From assembly GCA_018660965.1 (NCBI GenBank), contig JABJJH010000006.1, positions 1 through 6,213 on the forward strand: a stretch of 6,213 nucleotides of DNA, in the 5' to 3' direction. The translations under genes were made by a program, and so were the position numbers. This document shows, piece by piece, positions 1 to 5,554 of the stretch. Source of the stretch: Rhodospirillaceae bacterium (GTDB lineage Bacteria; Pseudomonadota; Alphaproteobacteria; UBA8366; GCA-2717185). Below the pieces are notes generated by a model. It searched no databases and had not been told where the DNA came from. It was given only the letters and a program-made list of their open reading frames with translations. Numbering within the stretch: position 1 is the first letter of the stretch; each line of letters opens with the position of its first letter.

Positions 1-922
1 ACCCGGTGAACAGAATGCCGATAAAGGCGCTTGGAAATCCGGCGATCACGATCAACATCGCGTTGCGGAAAACATGCCCGTACAACACGCGGCGTTCGCT
101 CAACCCCTTGGCGCGGGCGGTCACGACGAACTGTTTGTTGATTTCCTCCAGAAAGGAATTCTTCGTCAACAGCGTCAGCGTGGCGAACGACCCAATCACC
201 AACGACAGCAACGGCAAGGCGAGGTGCCAGAAATAATCGGTGATGCGCGCGGGCCAGGACAAATCCGACCAGTTATCCGAGGTCAGCCCACGTAACGGAA
301 ACCAGTCCAGATACCGCCCGCCGGCGAAGACGACGATCAACAAAATGGCGAACAGGAACGCGGGCACCGCATTACCGACAATCACCACGCTGCTGCTCCA
401 CACGTCGAACCGCGACCCGTCGCGCACCGCCTTGGCGACGCCCAGCGGAATGGAAATCAGATACACCAGAAGCGACGTCCACAACCCCAGGGAAATCGAC
501 ACCGGCATCTTTTCCAGCACCAGATTGATGACGGTTTCGTCGCGAAAATAACTTTCGCCGAAATCGAACGTCGCGTAATTCCCGATCATCATGAAAAACC
601 GTTCATGGGCGGGTTTATCGAAGCCAAATTGTTTTTCGATTTCCTTGATGAATTTGGGATCCAGTCCCTGCGCGCCGCGATAGCGCCCCCCCGCACTGTC
701 GCCGCCAACAGCGGCCGCCCCTTCGCCCGGTCGCACGCTTGTTTCCGTGCCCGCCTGCCCGCCCAGCCGCGCCGTAGCGCTGACCGCGGTTCCCTGTAAT
801 TCCGCCAGCAATTGTTCGACGGGGCCGCCCGGCGCGAATTGCACGATGGCGAAGTTAATCACCATGATGACGAACAGCGTCGGGATAACCAGCAGCACCC
901 GCCGGATAATGTATGCGATCAT
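1..922 (-). CDS. yejB: Oligopeptide/microcin C-type ABC transporter permease YejB (3' end missing)
   Basis: Inner-membrane permease of the YejABEF peptide importer (binding-protein-dependent permease family, DppB/OppB-like). The frame is open from an ATG at 922 to the left edge, giving 307 residues. I recall the E. coli protein at about 364 residues, so the C-terminal sixth is missing. It opens with MIAYIIRRVLLVIPTL, the usual N-terminal helix (about 8-29), then APGGPVEQ (30-37). A Gly/Ala-rich periplasmic stretch (about 43-86) follows, then GLDPKFIKEIEKQFGFDKP (86-104). Further helices lie near 143-165, 178-200, 233-255 and 285-307. VVTARAKGLSERRVLYGHVF (266-285) is the cytoplasmic EAA-type loop that contacts the ATPase. 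FDVWSS, AVPAFLFAILLIVVFAGG and LTKNSFLEE all match YejB closely as I remember it. The gene starts 21 bases after the yejA stop, so they are co-transcribed. The ribosome site is weak (GGAACGGG, 931-938). Identity is very secure; the peptide substrate is inferred from family. Confidence 0.95.
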   Translation of the reverse strand, partial: MIAYIIRRVLLVIPTLFVIMVINFAIVQFAPGGPVEQLLAELQGTAVSATARLGGQAGTETSVRPGEGAAAVGGDSAGGRYRGAQGLDPKFIKEIEKQFGFDKPAHERFFMMIGNYATFDFGESYFRDETVINLVLEKMPVSISLGLWTSLLVYLISIPLGVAKAVRDGSRFDVWSSSVVIVGNAVPAFLFAILLIVVFAGGRYLDWFPLRGLTSDNWSDLSWPARITDYFWHLALPLLSLVIGSFATLTLLTKNSFLEEINKQFVVTARAKGLSERRVLYGHVFRNAMLIVIAGFPSAFIGILFTG

Positions 923-943
923 GCTAGGCGCCCGTTCCGTTCT

Positions 944-2794
944 TTACTTCAACGTCGCGCGCTTGAGGTTTGGCAACGCCGCGTCCTTCGCCGGGTCAAC
1001 CCACCACGTCATGAATTCCACCCCTTGTTCCGGAATTTTATCCGGCATTGCAAACCGGTTCCAATACACCAGCCGGTCATAGGGTATATGAAAATGCGGG
1101 ATCACCAGATAACTCCATTGTAGCACGATATCCAACGCCTGAACCCGCGCAATCAGGCTTTTCCGGTCCGGCGCGGCGATAATCAGTTCGATCAGTTCGT
1201 CGATAACCGGGTCCTTCACACCGTTAAAGTTCCGGCTACCCGGGCGATCCGCCGACGCCGACCCCCAGAAATTCCGCTGTTCGTTGCCCGGCGACAGCGA
1301 TTGCCCCCAGCTTCCCACGATCATGTCATAATCGTAATTTGTGACCCGTCCCTGATATTGCGCGGTGTCGACCGTGCGCGCCCGCGCGTCGATCCCCAAT
1401 CGCTTCAGGTTTTTCGCAAACGGCAACACGACGCGTTCGAACAAGGGACTAACCAGCAAGATTTCGAACGTCATGACCGCGCCGGATTTTTGATTGGTTA
1501 GCTTCTTGGTCTTCGGGTTCACGACCCATCCGGCGCTTTTCAATAGCTTGAACGCAGCGCGAAGATTTTTACGAATTTTACCCGATCCATCGTTCTTCGG
1601 CGGGTTATAGACTGTGGTGAAGACCTCGTCGGGAACCCGGCCCCGGTATTTTTCCAGAATTGCCAAAACGGCGCCGCCGGGAACGGTTTTCGCCGCCAAT
1701 TCGGAATTGTCGAAATAGCTGCGGGTGCGCGTGTATTGACCATAGAATAGCGCCTTGTTCGACCATTCGAAATCGAACGCGTAGGCCAGCGCCGCGCGCA
1801 CGCGCCGGTCCTTGAAGATGTCGCGACGCTGGTTCATGACGAACCCCTGCATCCCCGATGCCCGGCTGTGCGGGAACGCCCGCTTCACCAACCGGCCGTC
1901 ACGAACCGCGGGCGTGTCATAGGTCGTCGCCCAGGCCTTGGAGGAATTCTCGGCTCGGTAATCGAAGGCGCCCGCCTTGAACGCTTCCACCGCCACCGTA
2001 GAGTCGCGGTAATAGTCGTAGCGGATTTCGTCGAAATTCGACATGCCCTTCTGGGTCGGGTGGTTCGCACCCCAATAATCCGGCGCCCGTTCGTAAACGA
2101 CATGCCGATTCGCCTCGAAACTCTTGATCCTGTAGGGGCCGCTGCCAAGCGGCGGCTCCAGGGTCGTCGCTTCAAAATCCCGGTTCGCCCAGTAATGTTT
2201 CGGTAGAACCGGCATTTGTCCAACGATCAACGGTAATTCACGATTTACCCCACCGGCGAACATGAATTTTATCGTCCGGTCACCCGTTTTTTGAGGCGTT
2301 TGCACGTTCGCATAATAATACCGGTAAAATGGCGCCCCCTTCGTTTTCAACATTTCAAACGTCCAGATCACGTCGTCAACGCTCACCGGTTTTCCGTCAT
2401 GCCAGCGCGCGTCCTTGCGCAAGGTAAAGCTAACCCACGAACGGTCCGGCGGCGACTCGATCCGTTCCGCCAATAACCCATAGGCGGAAAACGCTTCATC
2501 CTGTGATCCCGTGGTCAGCGATTCGTAAATGAGCCCGATCCCCGCCGCCGCACGGCCCCGCACGATGTAAGGGTTGAAACTGTCGAAGCCGCCATTGGCG
2601 GCCAACCGAACCGCGCCGCCCTTGGGGGCGTTGGGGTTCACGTAATCGAAATGCTTGAAATCCGGCGGGTATTTCAAATCCCCATGCATCGCCAGGCCGT
2701 GCGTGGGCGCTTGAGCAAAAGTTTGGGCGGATCCCACCAGTAAAATTGCCGCGCCAACGGCGAACATCGCGCCCAACCTGCTATACAAACTCAT
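944..2794 (-). CDS. yejA: Periplasmic oligopeptide-binding protein YejA (SBP family 5)
   Basis: Solute-binding protein that captures peptides in the periplasm and delivers them to the YejB/YejE permeases. In E. coli this system takes up microcin C, and in some pathogens it affects resistance to antimicrobial peptides. The product is 616 residues, close to the usual ~600 for YejA. Residues 1-29 form a Sec signal peptide: a short basic start, a hydrophobic core AVGAAILLVG, and probable cleavage after TFAQA. There is no lipobox Cys. Family 5 signatures include FTLRKDARWHDGKPVSVDD (123-141) and GSGPYRIKSFE (217-227). YejA-type blocks are YAFDFEWSNKALFYGQYTR (338-356) with SYFDNSELAA (359-368), and FWGSASADRPGSRNF (509-523). 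AAGG-free, well-spaced AAGGA (minus strand, 2804-2808) lies 9 bases before the ATG and supports this start. It is the first gene of a minus-strand operon with yejB directly downstream. Family and role are secure; the actual peptide ligand is unknown. Confidence 0.95.
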   Translation of the reverse strand: MSLYSRLGAMFAVGAAILLVGSAQTFAQAPTHGLAMHGDLKYPPDFKHFDYVNPNAPKGGAVRLAANGGFDSFNPYIVRGRAAAGIGLIYESLTTGSQDEAFSAYGLLAERIESPPDRSWVSFTLRKDARWHDGKPVSVDDVIWTFEMLKTKGAPFYRYYYANVQTPQKTGDRTIKFMFAGGVNRELPLIVGQMPVLPKHYWANRDFEATTLEPPLGSGPYRIKSFEANRHVVYERAPDYWGANHPTQKGMSNFDEIRYDYYRDSTVAVEAFKAGAFDYRAENSSKAWATTYDTPAVRDGRLVKRAFPHSRASGMQGFVMNQRRDIFKDRRVRAALAYAFDFEWSNKALFYGQYTRTRSYFDNSELAAKTVPGGAVLAILEKYRGRVPDEVFTTVYNPPKNDGSGKIRKNLRAAFKLLKSAGWVVNPKTKKLTNQKSGAVMTFEILLVSPLFERVVLPFAKNLKRLGIDARARTVDTAQYQGRVTNYDYDMIVGSWGQSLSPGNEQRNFWGSASADRPGSRNFNGVKDPVIDELIELIIAAPDRKSLIARVQALDIVLQWSYLVIPHFHIPYDRLVYWNRFAMPDKIPEQGVEFMTWWVDPAKDAALPNLKRATLK

Positions 2795-2985
2795 CTACCT
2801 TTGTCCTTCCAAAACCGCCAACCTCAAGCGCCACCCCCAACCGTATGCCCCTATGGGATGTCCCAACCGACAGCATAGTCGAAACCTTGGCCAAAATTAG
2901 GCCAAATTCAGCGGGATTTTCCAGTGCGCATCGGTTACACCCTGTATAGTCGACACCATCGCCTTAAAACAACGCGCGGACCGGT
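2795..2985. promoter_or_regulatory. Divergent control region between yejA and the 77-residue gene
   Basis: This 191-base non-coding gap separates yejA (leftward) from the small rightward gene, so it should hold both promoters. It is more AT-rich than the genes around it, especially at 2887-2920 and 2959-2972. A TATAGT at 2945-2950 could be a -10 for the rightward gene, but no convincing -35 lies upstream. Read on the minus strand, the same place gives TATACA with a poor TTGTTT 18 bases before it. Neither is strong enough to call as a promoter. An inverted repeat is listed separately. Assignment as a control region rests on gene orientation. Confidence 0.5.
2887..2905. repeat. Inverted repeat TTGGCC-N7-GGCCAA upstream of yejA (possible operator)
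   Basis: Perfect 6-base arms flank an AT-only 7-base spacer (AAAATTA). The right arm also begins a partial direct repeat: GGCCAAA occurs at 2889-2895 and again at 2900-2906, 11 bases (about one helical turn) apart. It lies 93 bases upstream of the yejA ATG and about 80 bases upstream of the small rightward gene. Symmetry, helical spacing and placement in a divergent promoter region suggest a dimeric regulator site. There is no T-run, so it does not look like a terminator. No regulator is encoded in the window, so function is inference. Confidence 0.35.
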
Positions 2986-3219
2986 ATGCCCAACGAAGCG
3001 CCCGTCACCTGGATCGCCTATTATATTTACGCGGACGAAGCGGGCGGGGCGAAAACGCTTATCCGTGAAATCGACGCACTAACCTACCACGACGCCTATC
3101 ATTTCGCGTCCAAACTCGCCCCGGCGGAAGAATTCGTGCTCAGCGTCCGGCCAAAATCGGACGAACAGATTCTGGGCAGCGTCCGCTACAGCGTGGACCG
3201 CATGAAGGAAGACGATTAG
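2986..3219 (+). CDS. Small acidic hypothetical protein, 77 residues
   Basis: I do not recognise this protein. The reading frame looks genuinely coding: codons mostly end in G or C, as in the neighbouring genes, and it fills the space between a divergent and a convergent gene. The product has 14 acidic and 8 Lys/Arg residues, with no signal peptide, membrane helix or Cys. It begins with a likely beta strand (TWIAYYIYADE, 8-18), then a likely helical stretch around ALTYHDAYHFASKLA (31-45). A second probable strand (EEFVLSVRP, 48-56) and SDEQILGSVRYSVDR (58-72) follow. This suggests a compact single alpha/beta domain in the cytoplasm. Aromatics and His cluster at YHDAYHF (34-40). The ribosome site before the ATG is poor (CGGA at best). 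Its stop is 7 bases from the stop of the opposing hisN. Function cannot be assigned. Confidence 0.75.
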   Translation: MPNEAPVTWIAYYIYADEAGGAKTLIREIDALTYHDAYHFASKLAPAEEFVLSVRPKSDEQILGSVRYSVDRMKEDD

Positions 3220-3226
3220 AATCCGG

Positions 3227-4012
3227 TCAGTCTGACCCAAGCTGCGCCAACGCCGCCGCATGGCAGGTCGGGCCGCCCGCCGCCAACACATGGCCATCGG
3301 ATTCCAGGGTCAAGGGAGCGCCGCGCCAATCGGTGACGATTCCCCCGGCTTCCTGCACCACCGGAACAATCGCGGCGAAGTCCCACGGCTTCAACGACGC
3401 TTCCACCACCAGATCGACATAGCCCATCGCCACCAGGCCAAAGCCGTAACAATCCGCGCCATAACGAACGGATCGGGCCTGCGACGCGACATCGTTGAAC
3501 GCCGCTAAATCACCCGGCTCTTCGAAATATTCCGGCGCGGTCGTAAACACCATCGCCTCGTTCAGGCTGGCGCGGTCGCGCGTGTGAATGCGCGCGCCGT
3601 TGAAGGTGGCGCCGCGTCCCGCCGCGCCAATCCAGCGTTCCCCCGATATCGGTTGATCGATGATTCCAAGGATCGGGACGCCATCCAACGCCAACGCGAT
3701 CAGGACGCCGAATGTCGGCGCCCCCATGACAAAGGCCGACGTGCCATCGATGGGGTCCAGCACCCATTGATAGCCGTCGCCGCGCACAACGCCGCCCTCT
3801 TCCTCCCCGCAAATTTCATGGTCGGGAAACGCCGCGCCAATGATGGCGCGCATCGTCGCCTCGATTTCCCGGTCGGCGGTCGTCACCATGGTGTTGTCGG
3901 CTTTTTGATCGACCGTCACCCCGGCGCGGAAATACCGGCGCGCGATTGGCCGCGCGGCGTCGGCCAATTGTTCCGCCACCCGGATGAATGCCGGGTCGCA
4001 TGGCCGCGTCAT
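3227..4012 (-). CDS. hisN: Histidinol-phosphatase, inositol monophosphatase family (HisN type)
   Basis: Mg-dependent phosphatase that hydrolyses L-histidinol phosphate to histidinol, the penultimate step of histidine synthesis, in the cytoplasm. The product is 261 residues, normal for the family. Metal-site motifs are present: VTTADREIE (43-51), GEEEGG (69-74, metal-binding Glu70), LDPIDGT (85-91, Asp86 and Asp89) and PWDFAAIVPVVQEAGG (209-224, Asp211). IIDQPISGERWIGAAG (117-132), RYGADCYGFGLVAMG (183-197) and DLVVEASL (200-207) resemble the HisN branch more than true inositol monophosphatases or CysQ. I chose the ATG at 4012. The frame stays open upstream to 4252, but that part overlaps the cytochrome gene in another frame and has a low-quality Arg/Trp-rich composition. 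The start lies 5 bases after the cytochrome stop and has no clear ribosome site, so translation is probably coupled. An inositol-phosphate or other sugar-phosphate substrate is the main alternative. Confidence 0.85.
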   Translation of the reverse strand: MTRPCDPAFIRVAEQLADAARPIARRYFRAGVTVDQKADNTMVTTADREIEATMRAIIGAAFPDHEICGEEEGGVVRGDGYQWVLDPIDGTSAFVMGAPTFGVLIALALDGVPILGIIDQPISGERWIGAAGRGATFNGARIHTRDRASLNEAMVFTTAPEYFEEPGDLAAFNDVASQARSVRYGADCYGFGLVAMGYVDLVVEASLKPWDFAAIVPVVQEAGGIVTDWRGAPLTLESDGHVLAAGGPTCHAAALAQLGSD

Positions 4013-4017
4013 CTCGG

Positions 4018-4563
4018 TCAAGGAAGCGGTATCGGTGAATCGCTTTTCGAATGCAGGAACCGGATGACATTGGCGCGGTCCACCGTTTTTTTGAACCCCG
4101 CGAAACTCATCTTCGTGCCTTTCGCGAAAGCCTTGGGCTTGTACAGGAACGCGTTCAAATCCGCGAACGTCCAGTTTCCGCCAACGCCTTTCAACCCGGC
4201 GGAATAGGAAAAGCCAGAGACCATCGCCTTGGCGCCGCCAACGACGTTCCAAAGATTCGGTCCGACTTTTTTCTTACCGCCCTTTTTAAATGTATGACAG
4301 GCTGCGCACTTCTTCTTCGCGATACCGGCCCCGGCCGCGGCGTCGGCGGACGCCAACAGCGCGGCCACCGGTTCCGGACCCATTGGCGCGGCGGCGGCGG
4401 TTGGCGCGGCGGCGGGCGCGTCGCCGACAATGACATAGGCGGGTTCTTCCAATTCAACCGGGTGGTACAGCATTTGCGCCGCAAAGCCCGTCACCATCGC
4501 CAACAGGCTCGCGCTCAATATGGCGCCGGCGATCTTGTTGAAAAACAGTGGGTCTCCAAACAT
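4018..4563 (-). CDS. cycM: Membrane-anchored class I cytochrome c (CycM / c552-like)
   Basis: Single-haem electron carrier anchored to the periplasmic face of the inner membrane. This family is thought to pass electrons from the bc1 complex to a terminal oxidase. The product is 181 residues. An uncleaved anchor lies at about 8-31 (FNKIAGAILSASLLAMVTGF, 8-27), then PAYVI (41-45). An Ala/Pro linker follows (about 48-75), then a globular domain. Haem attachment is C86-A-A-C89-H90. Met152 in GTKMSFAG (149-156) is the probable sixth ligand, and GPNLWNVVG (101-109) is typical of the fold. Lysines crowd the haem (KKKCAACHTFKKGGKKK, 83-99), as in cytochromes that dock on acidic partners. The frame could start 14 codons earlier (4605), but GGGGAAG at 4570-4576 sits 6 bases before this ATG, and the resulting start MFGDPLFFNKIAGA matches the family. 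It precedes hisN by 5 bases. The family is secure; the symbol is by resemblance. Confidence 0.9.
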   Translation of the reverse strand: MFGDPLFFNKIAGAILSASLLAMVTGFAAQMLYHPVELEEPAYVIVGDAPAAAPTAAAAPMGPEPVAALLASADAAAGAGIAKKKCAACHTFKKGGKKKVGPNLWNVVGGAKAMVSGFSYSAGLKGVGGNWTFADLNAFLYKPKAFAKGTKMSFAGFKKTVDRANVIRFLHSKSDSPIPLP

Positions 4564-4569
4564 GCGCTT

Positions 4570-4576
4570 CTTCCCC
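4570..4576 (-). promoter_or_regulatory. Ribosome binding site GGGGAAG deciding the cytochrome c start
   Basis: This purine-rich site, read on the minus strand, ends 6 bases before the ATG at 4563. The in-frame ATG at 4605 has no comparable site and overlaps a -10-like TATCAT. This favours the shorter 181-residue cytochrome, which begins with the membrane anchor. Confidence 0.6.
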
Positions 4577-4751
4577 GTATAATCCGCCCGATCAGGGCGC
4601 CCCATGATATCTCAAGCCGTGACGCTTGAAACGCCGTGCAAATTCCCCTAATCCACCGCAACAATGCGATTTAAAGGCGCGTTCACATTACGCGCGATGT
4701 TAGCGTATTTCAACTGAGAGACACAACGTCCGCCATACGACGCCGAAGATT

Positions 4752-4757
4752 AGGAAA
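4752..4757 (+). promoter_or_regulatory. Ribosome binding site AGGAAA for kdsB
   Basis: AGGAAA lies 8 bases before the ATG at 4766. It supports the chosen kdsB start, which places the conserved nucleotide-binding loop near the N-terminus as usual for the family. Confidence 0.6.
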
Positions 4758-4765
4758 CACCGATA

Positions 4766-5530
4766 ATGGCTTTGCCGATCAATCCCGTCGTCCTCATTCC
4801 AGCGCGCCTCGCCTCTACCCGGCTGCCGAACAAACCGTTGGCGGACATCCACGGGGAACCGATGATCGTTCATGTGTGGCGGCGCGCCATGGAAGCAGAA
4901 ATTGGCCGCGTTGTCGTCGCGGCGGCGGAAGCCGATATCGCCGACGCCATCATTGCGGTCGGTGGCGAGGCGGTGTTGACCCGGCCGGATCATGCGTCCG
5001 GATCGGACCGGATATTCGAGGCCCTTTCGACCATCGACCCGGGGCGCGAACACGACGCCATCGTTAATATCCAGGGCGACTTGCCAACCGTCGAGGCGGC
5101 GGCCATCCGCGCCGCCTTCGCGCCCCTGGCCAACCCGGACGTCGACATCGCGACCATCGCCGCCGAAATAACCGAACCAGCGGAACGAACCAACCCGAAT
5201 GTGGTTAAGGCGGTCGCGGGCTTCACATCTGGCGGCGGCGATGGCGCGGCCCATCCCATCGCACGCGCACTTTATTTCACGCGGGCCAGCGCACCGTCCG
5301 GCGACGGCCCGCTTTACCATCACATCGGGCTTTACGCCTATCGCCGCGCCGCGTTGGAGCGATTTGTCGAAATCGCGCCCAGTCCCCTGGAACAACGCGA
5401 AAAACTGGAACAACTCCGCGCCCTGGAAGCGGGCATGCGAATCGACGTCGCCCTCGTTGACACGGTTCCGCTCGGTGTCGATACTCCCGTCGAATTGGCG
5501 CGCGCCCGCAAGATGCTCGCGCCCGACTGA
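4766..5530 (+). CDS. kdsB: 3-deoxy-manno-octulosonate cytidylyltransferase (CMP-KDO synthetase)
   Basis: Cytoplasmic enzyme that joins CTP and KDO to give CMP-KDO plus pyrophosphate, activating KDO for transfer to lipid A in LPS synthesis. The product is 254 residues, typical for the family. The nucleotide-binding loop IPARLASTRLPNKPLADI lies at 11-28. LTRPDHASGSDRIFEA (71-86) contacts substrate, and NIQGDLP (101-107) carries metal ligand Asp105. NPNVVKAV (143-150), HHIGLYAYRRAALERF (185-200) and REKLEQLRALEAG (211-223) are characteristic. VDTP (238-241) holds the probable second metal-binding Asp, Asp238. All key motifs are intact, so it should be active. A good ribosome site supports the start. 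pheA follows after 24 bases on the same strand, suggesting one transcript, although the two enzymes serve different pathways. Confidence 0.96.
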   Translation: MALPINPVVLIPARLASTRLPNKPLADIHGEPMIVHVWRRAMEAEIGRVVVAAAEADIADAIIAVGGEAVLTRPDHASGSDRIFEALSTIDPGREHDAIVNIQGDLPTVEAAAIRAAFAPLANPDVDIATIAAEITEPAERTNPNVVKAVAGFTSGGGDGAAHPIARALYFTRASAPSGDGPLYHHIGLYAYRRAALERFVEIAPSPLEQREKLEQLRALEAGMRIDVALVDTVPLGVDTPVELARARKMLAPD

Positions 5531-5554
5531 ACAACCTTAAGCAGCCAAATTCAC

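Larger units (their letters stand above)
4564..4765. promoter_or_regulatory. Divergent control region between cytochrome c and kdsB
   Basis: This 202-base gap between the leftward cytochrome gene and rightward kdsB must contain promoters for both units. On the minus strand, TTTCAA followed after 16 bases by TATCAT (-10 at 4604-4609) would start transcription some 35 bases before the cytochrome ATG. The -10 matches 5 of 6 consensus positions but the -35 is poor. The resulting leader holds a small inverted repeat, CGCCC-GATCA-GGGCG (4585-4599), just upstream of the ribosome site. On the plus strand, TTGAAA at 4626-4631 and TTCACA at 4682-4687 are possible -35 elements, but neither has a good -10. 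Exact promoters are not resolved. Confidence 0.5.

Noticed and set aside
1868..2223. Overlapping 112-residue frames on both strands inside yejA
   Set aside because: Both lie within the continuous yejA reading frame and are Arg-rich shadows without motifs.
3225..3237. GGTCA-GTC-TGACC hairpin at the convergent 3' ends, as a bidirectional terminator
   Set aside because: The 5-base stem has no T-run on either side and overlaps the hisN stop, so it is too weak to call.
3584..4207. Plus-strand 207-residue open frame
   Set aside because: It lies antisense to hisN and the cytochrome gene. The composition is typical of a shadow frame in GC-rich DNA, and both opposing genes have intact family motifs.
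4013..4252. Eighty-residue N-terminal extension of the hisN frame
   Set aside because: It overlaps the haem domain of the cytochrome in another frame, is Arg/Trp-rich without family similarity, and the ATG at 4012 gives a normal family length.
4564..4605. Longer cytochrome c start at 4605
   Set aside because: The extra 14 residues are polar and unlike the family start. The good ribosome site belongs to the ATG at 4563.
4051..4629. Plus-strand 192-residue open frame
   Set aside because: It is the reverse complement of the cytochrome gene. Its Arg/Gly-rich run comes from the Ala/Pro linker codons.
4700..5413. Minus-strand 237-residue open frame
   Set aside because: It is antisense to kdsB and shows no recognisable domain; kdsB carries every expected motif.
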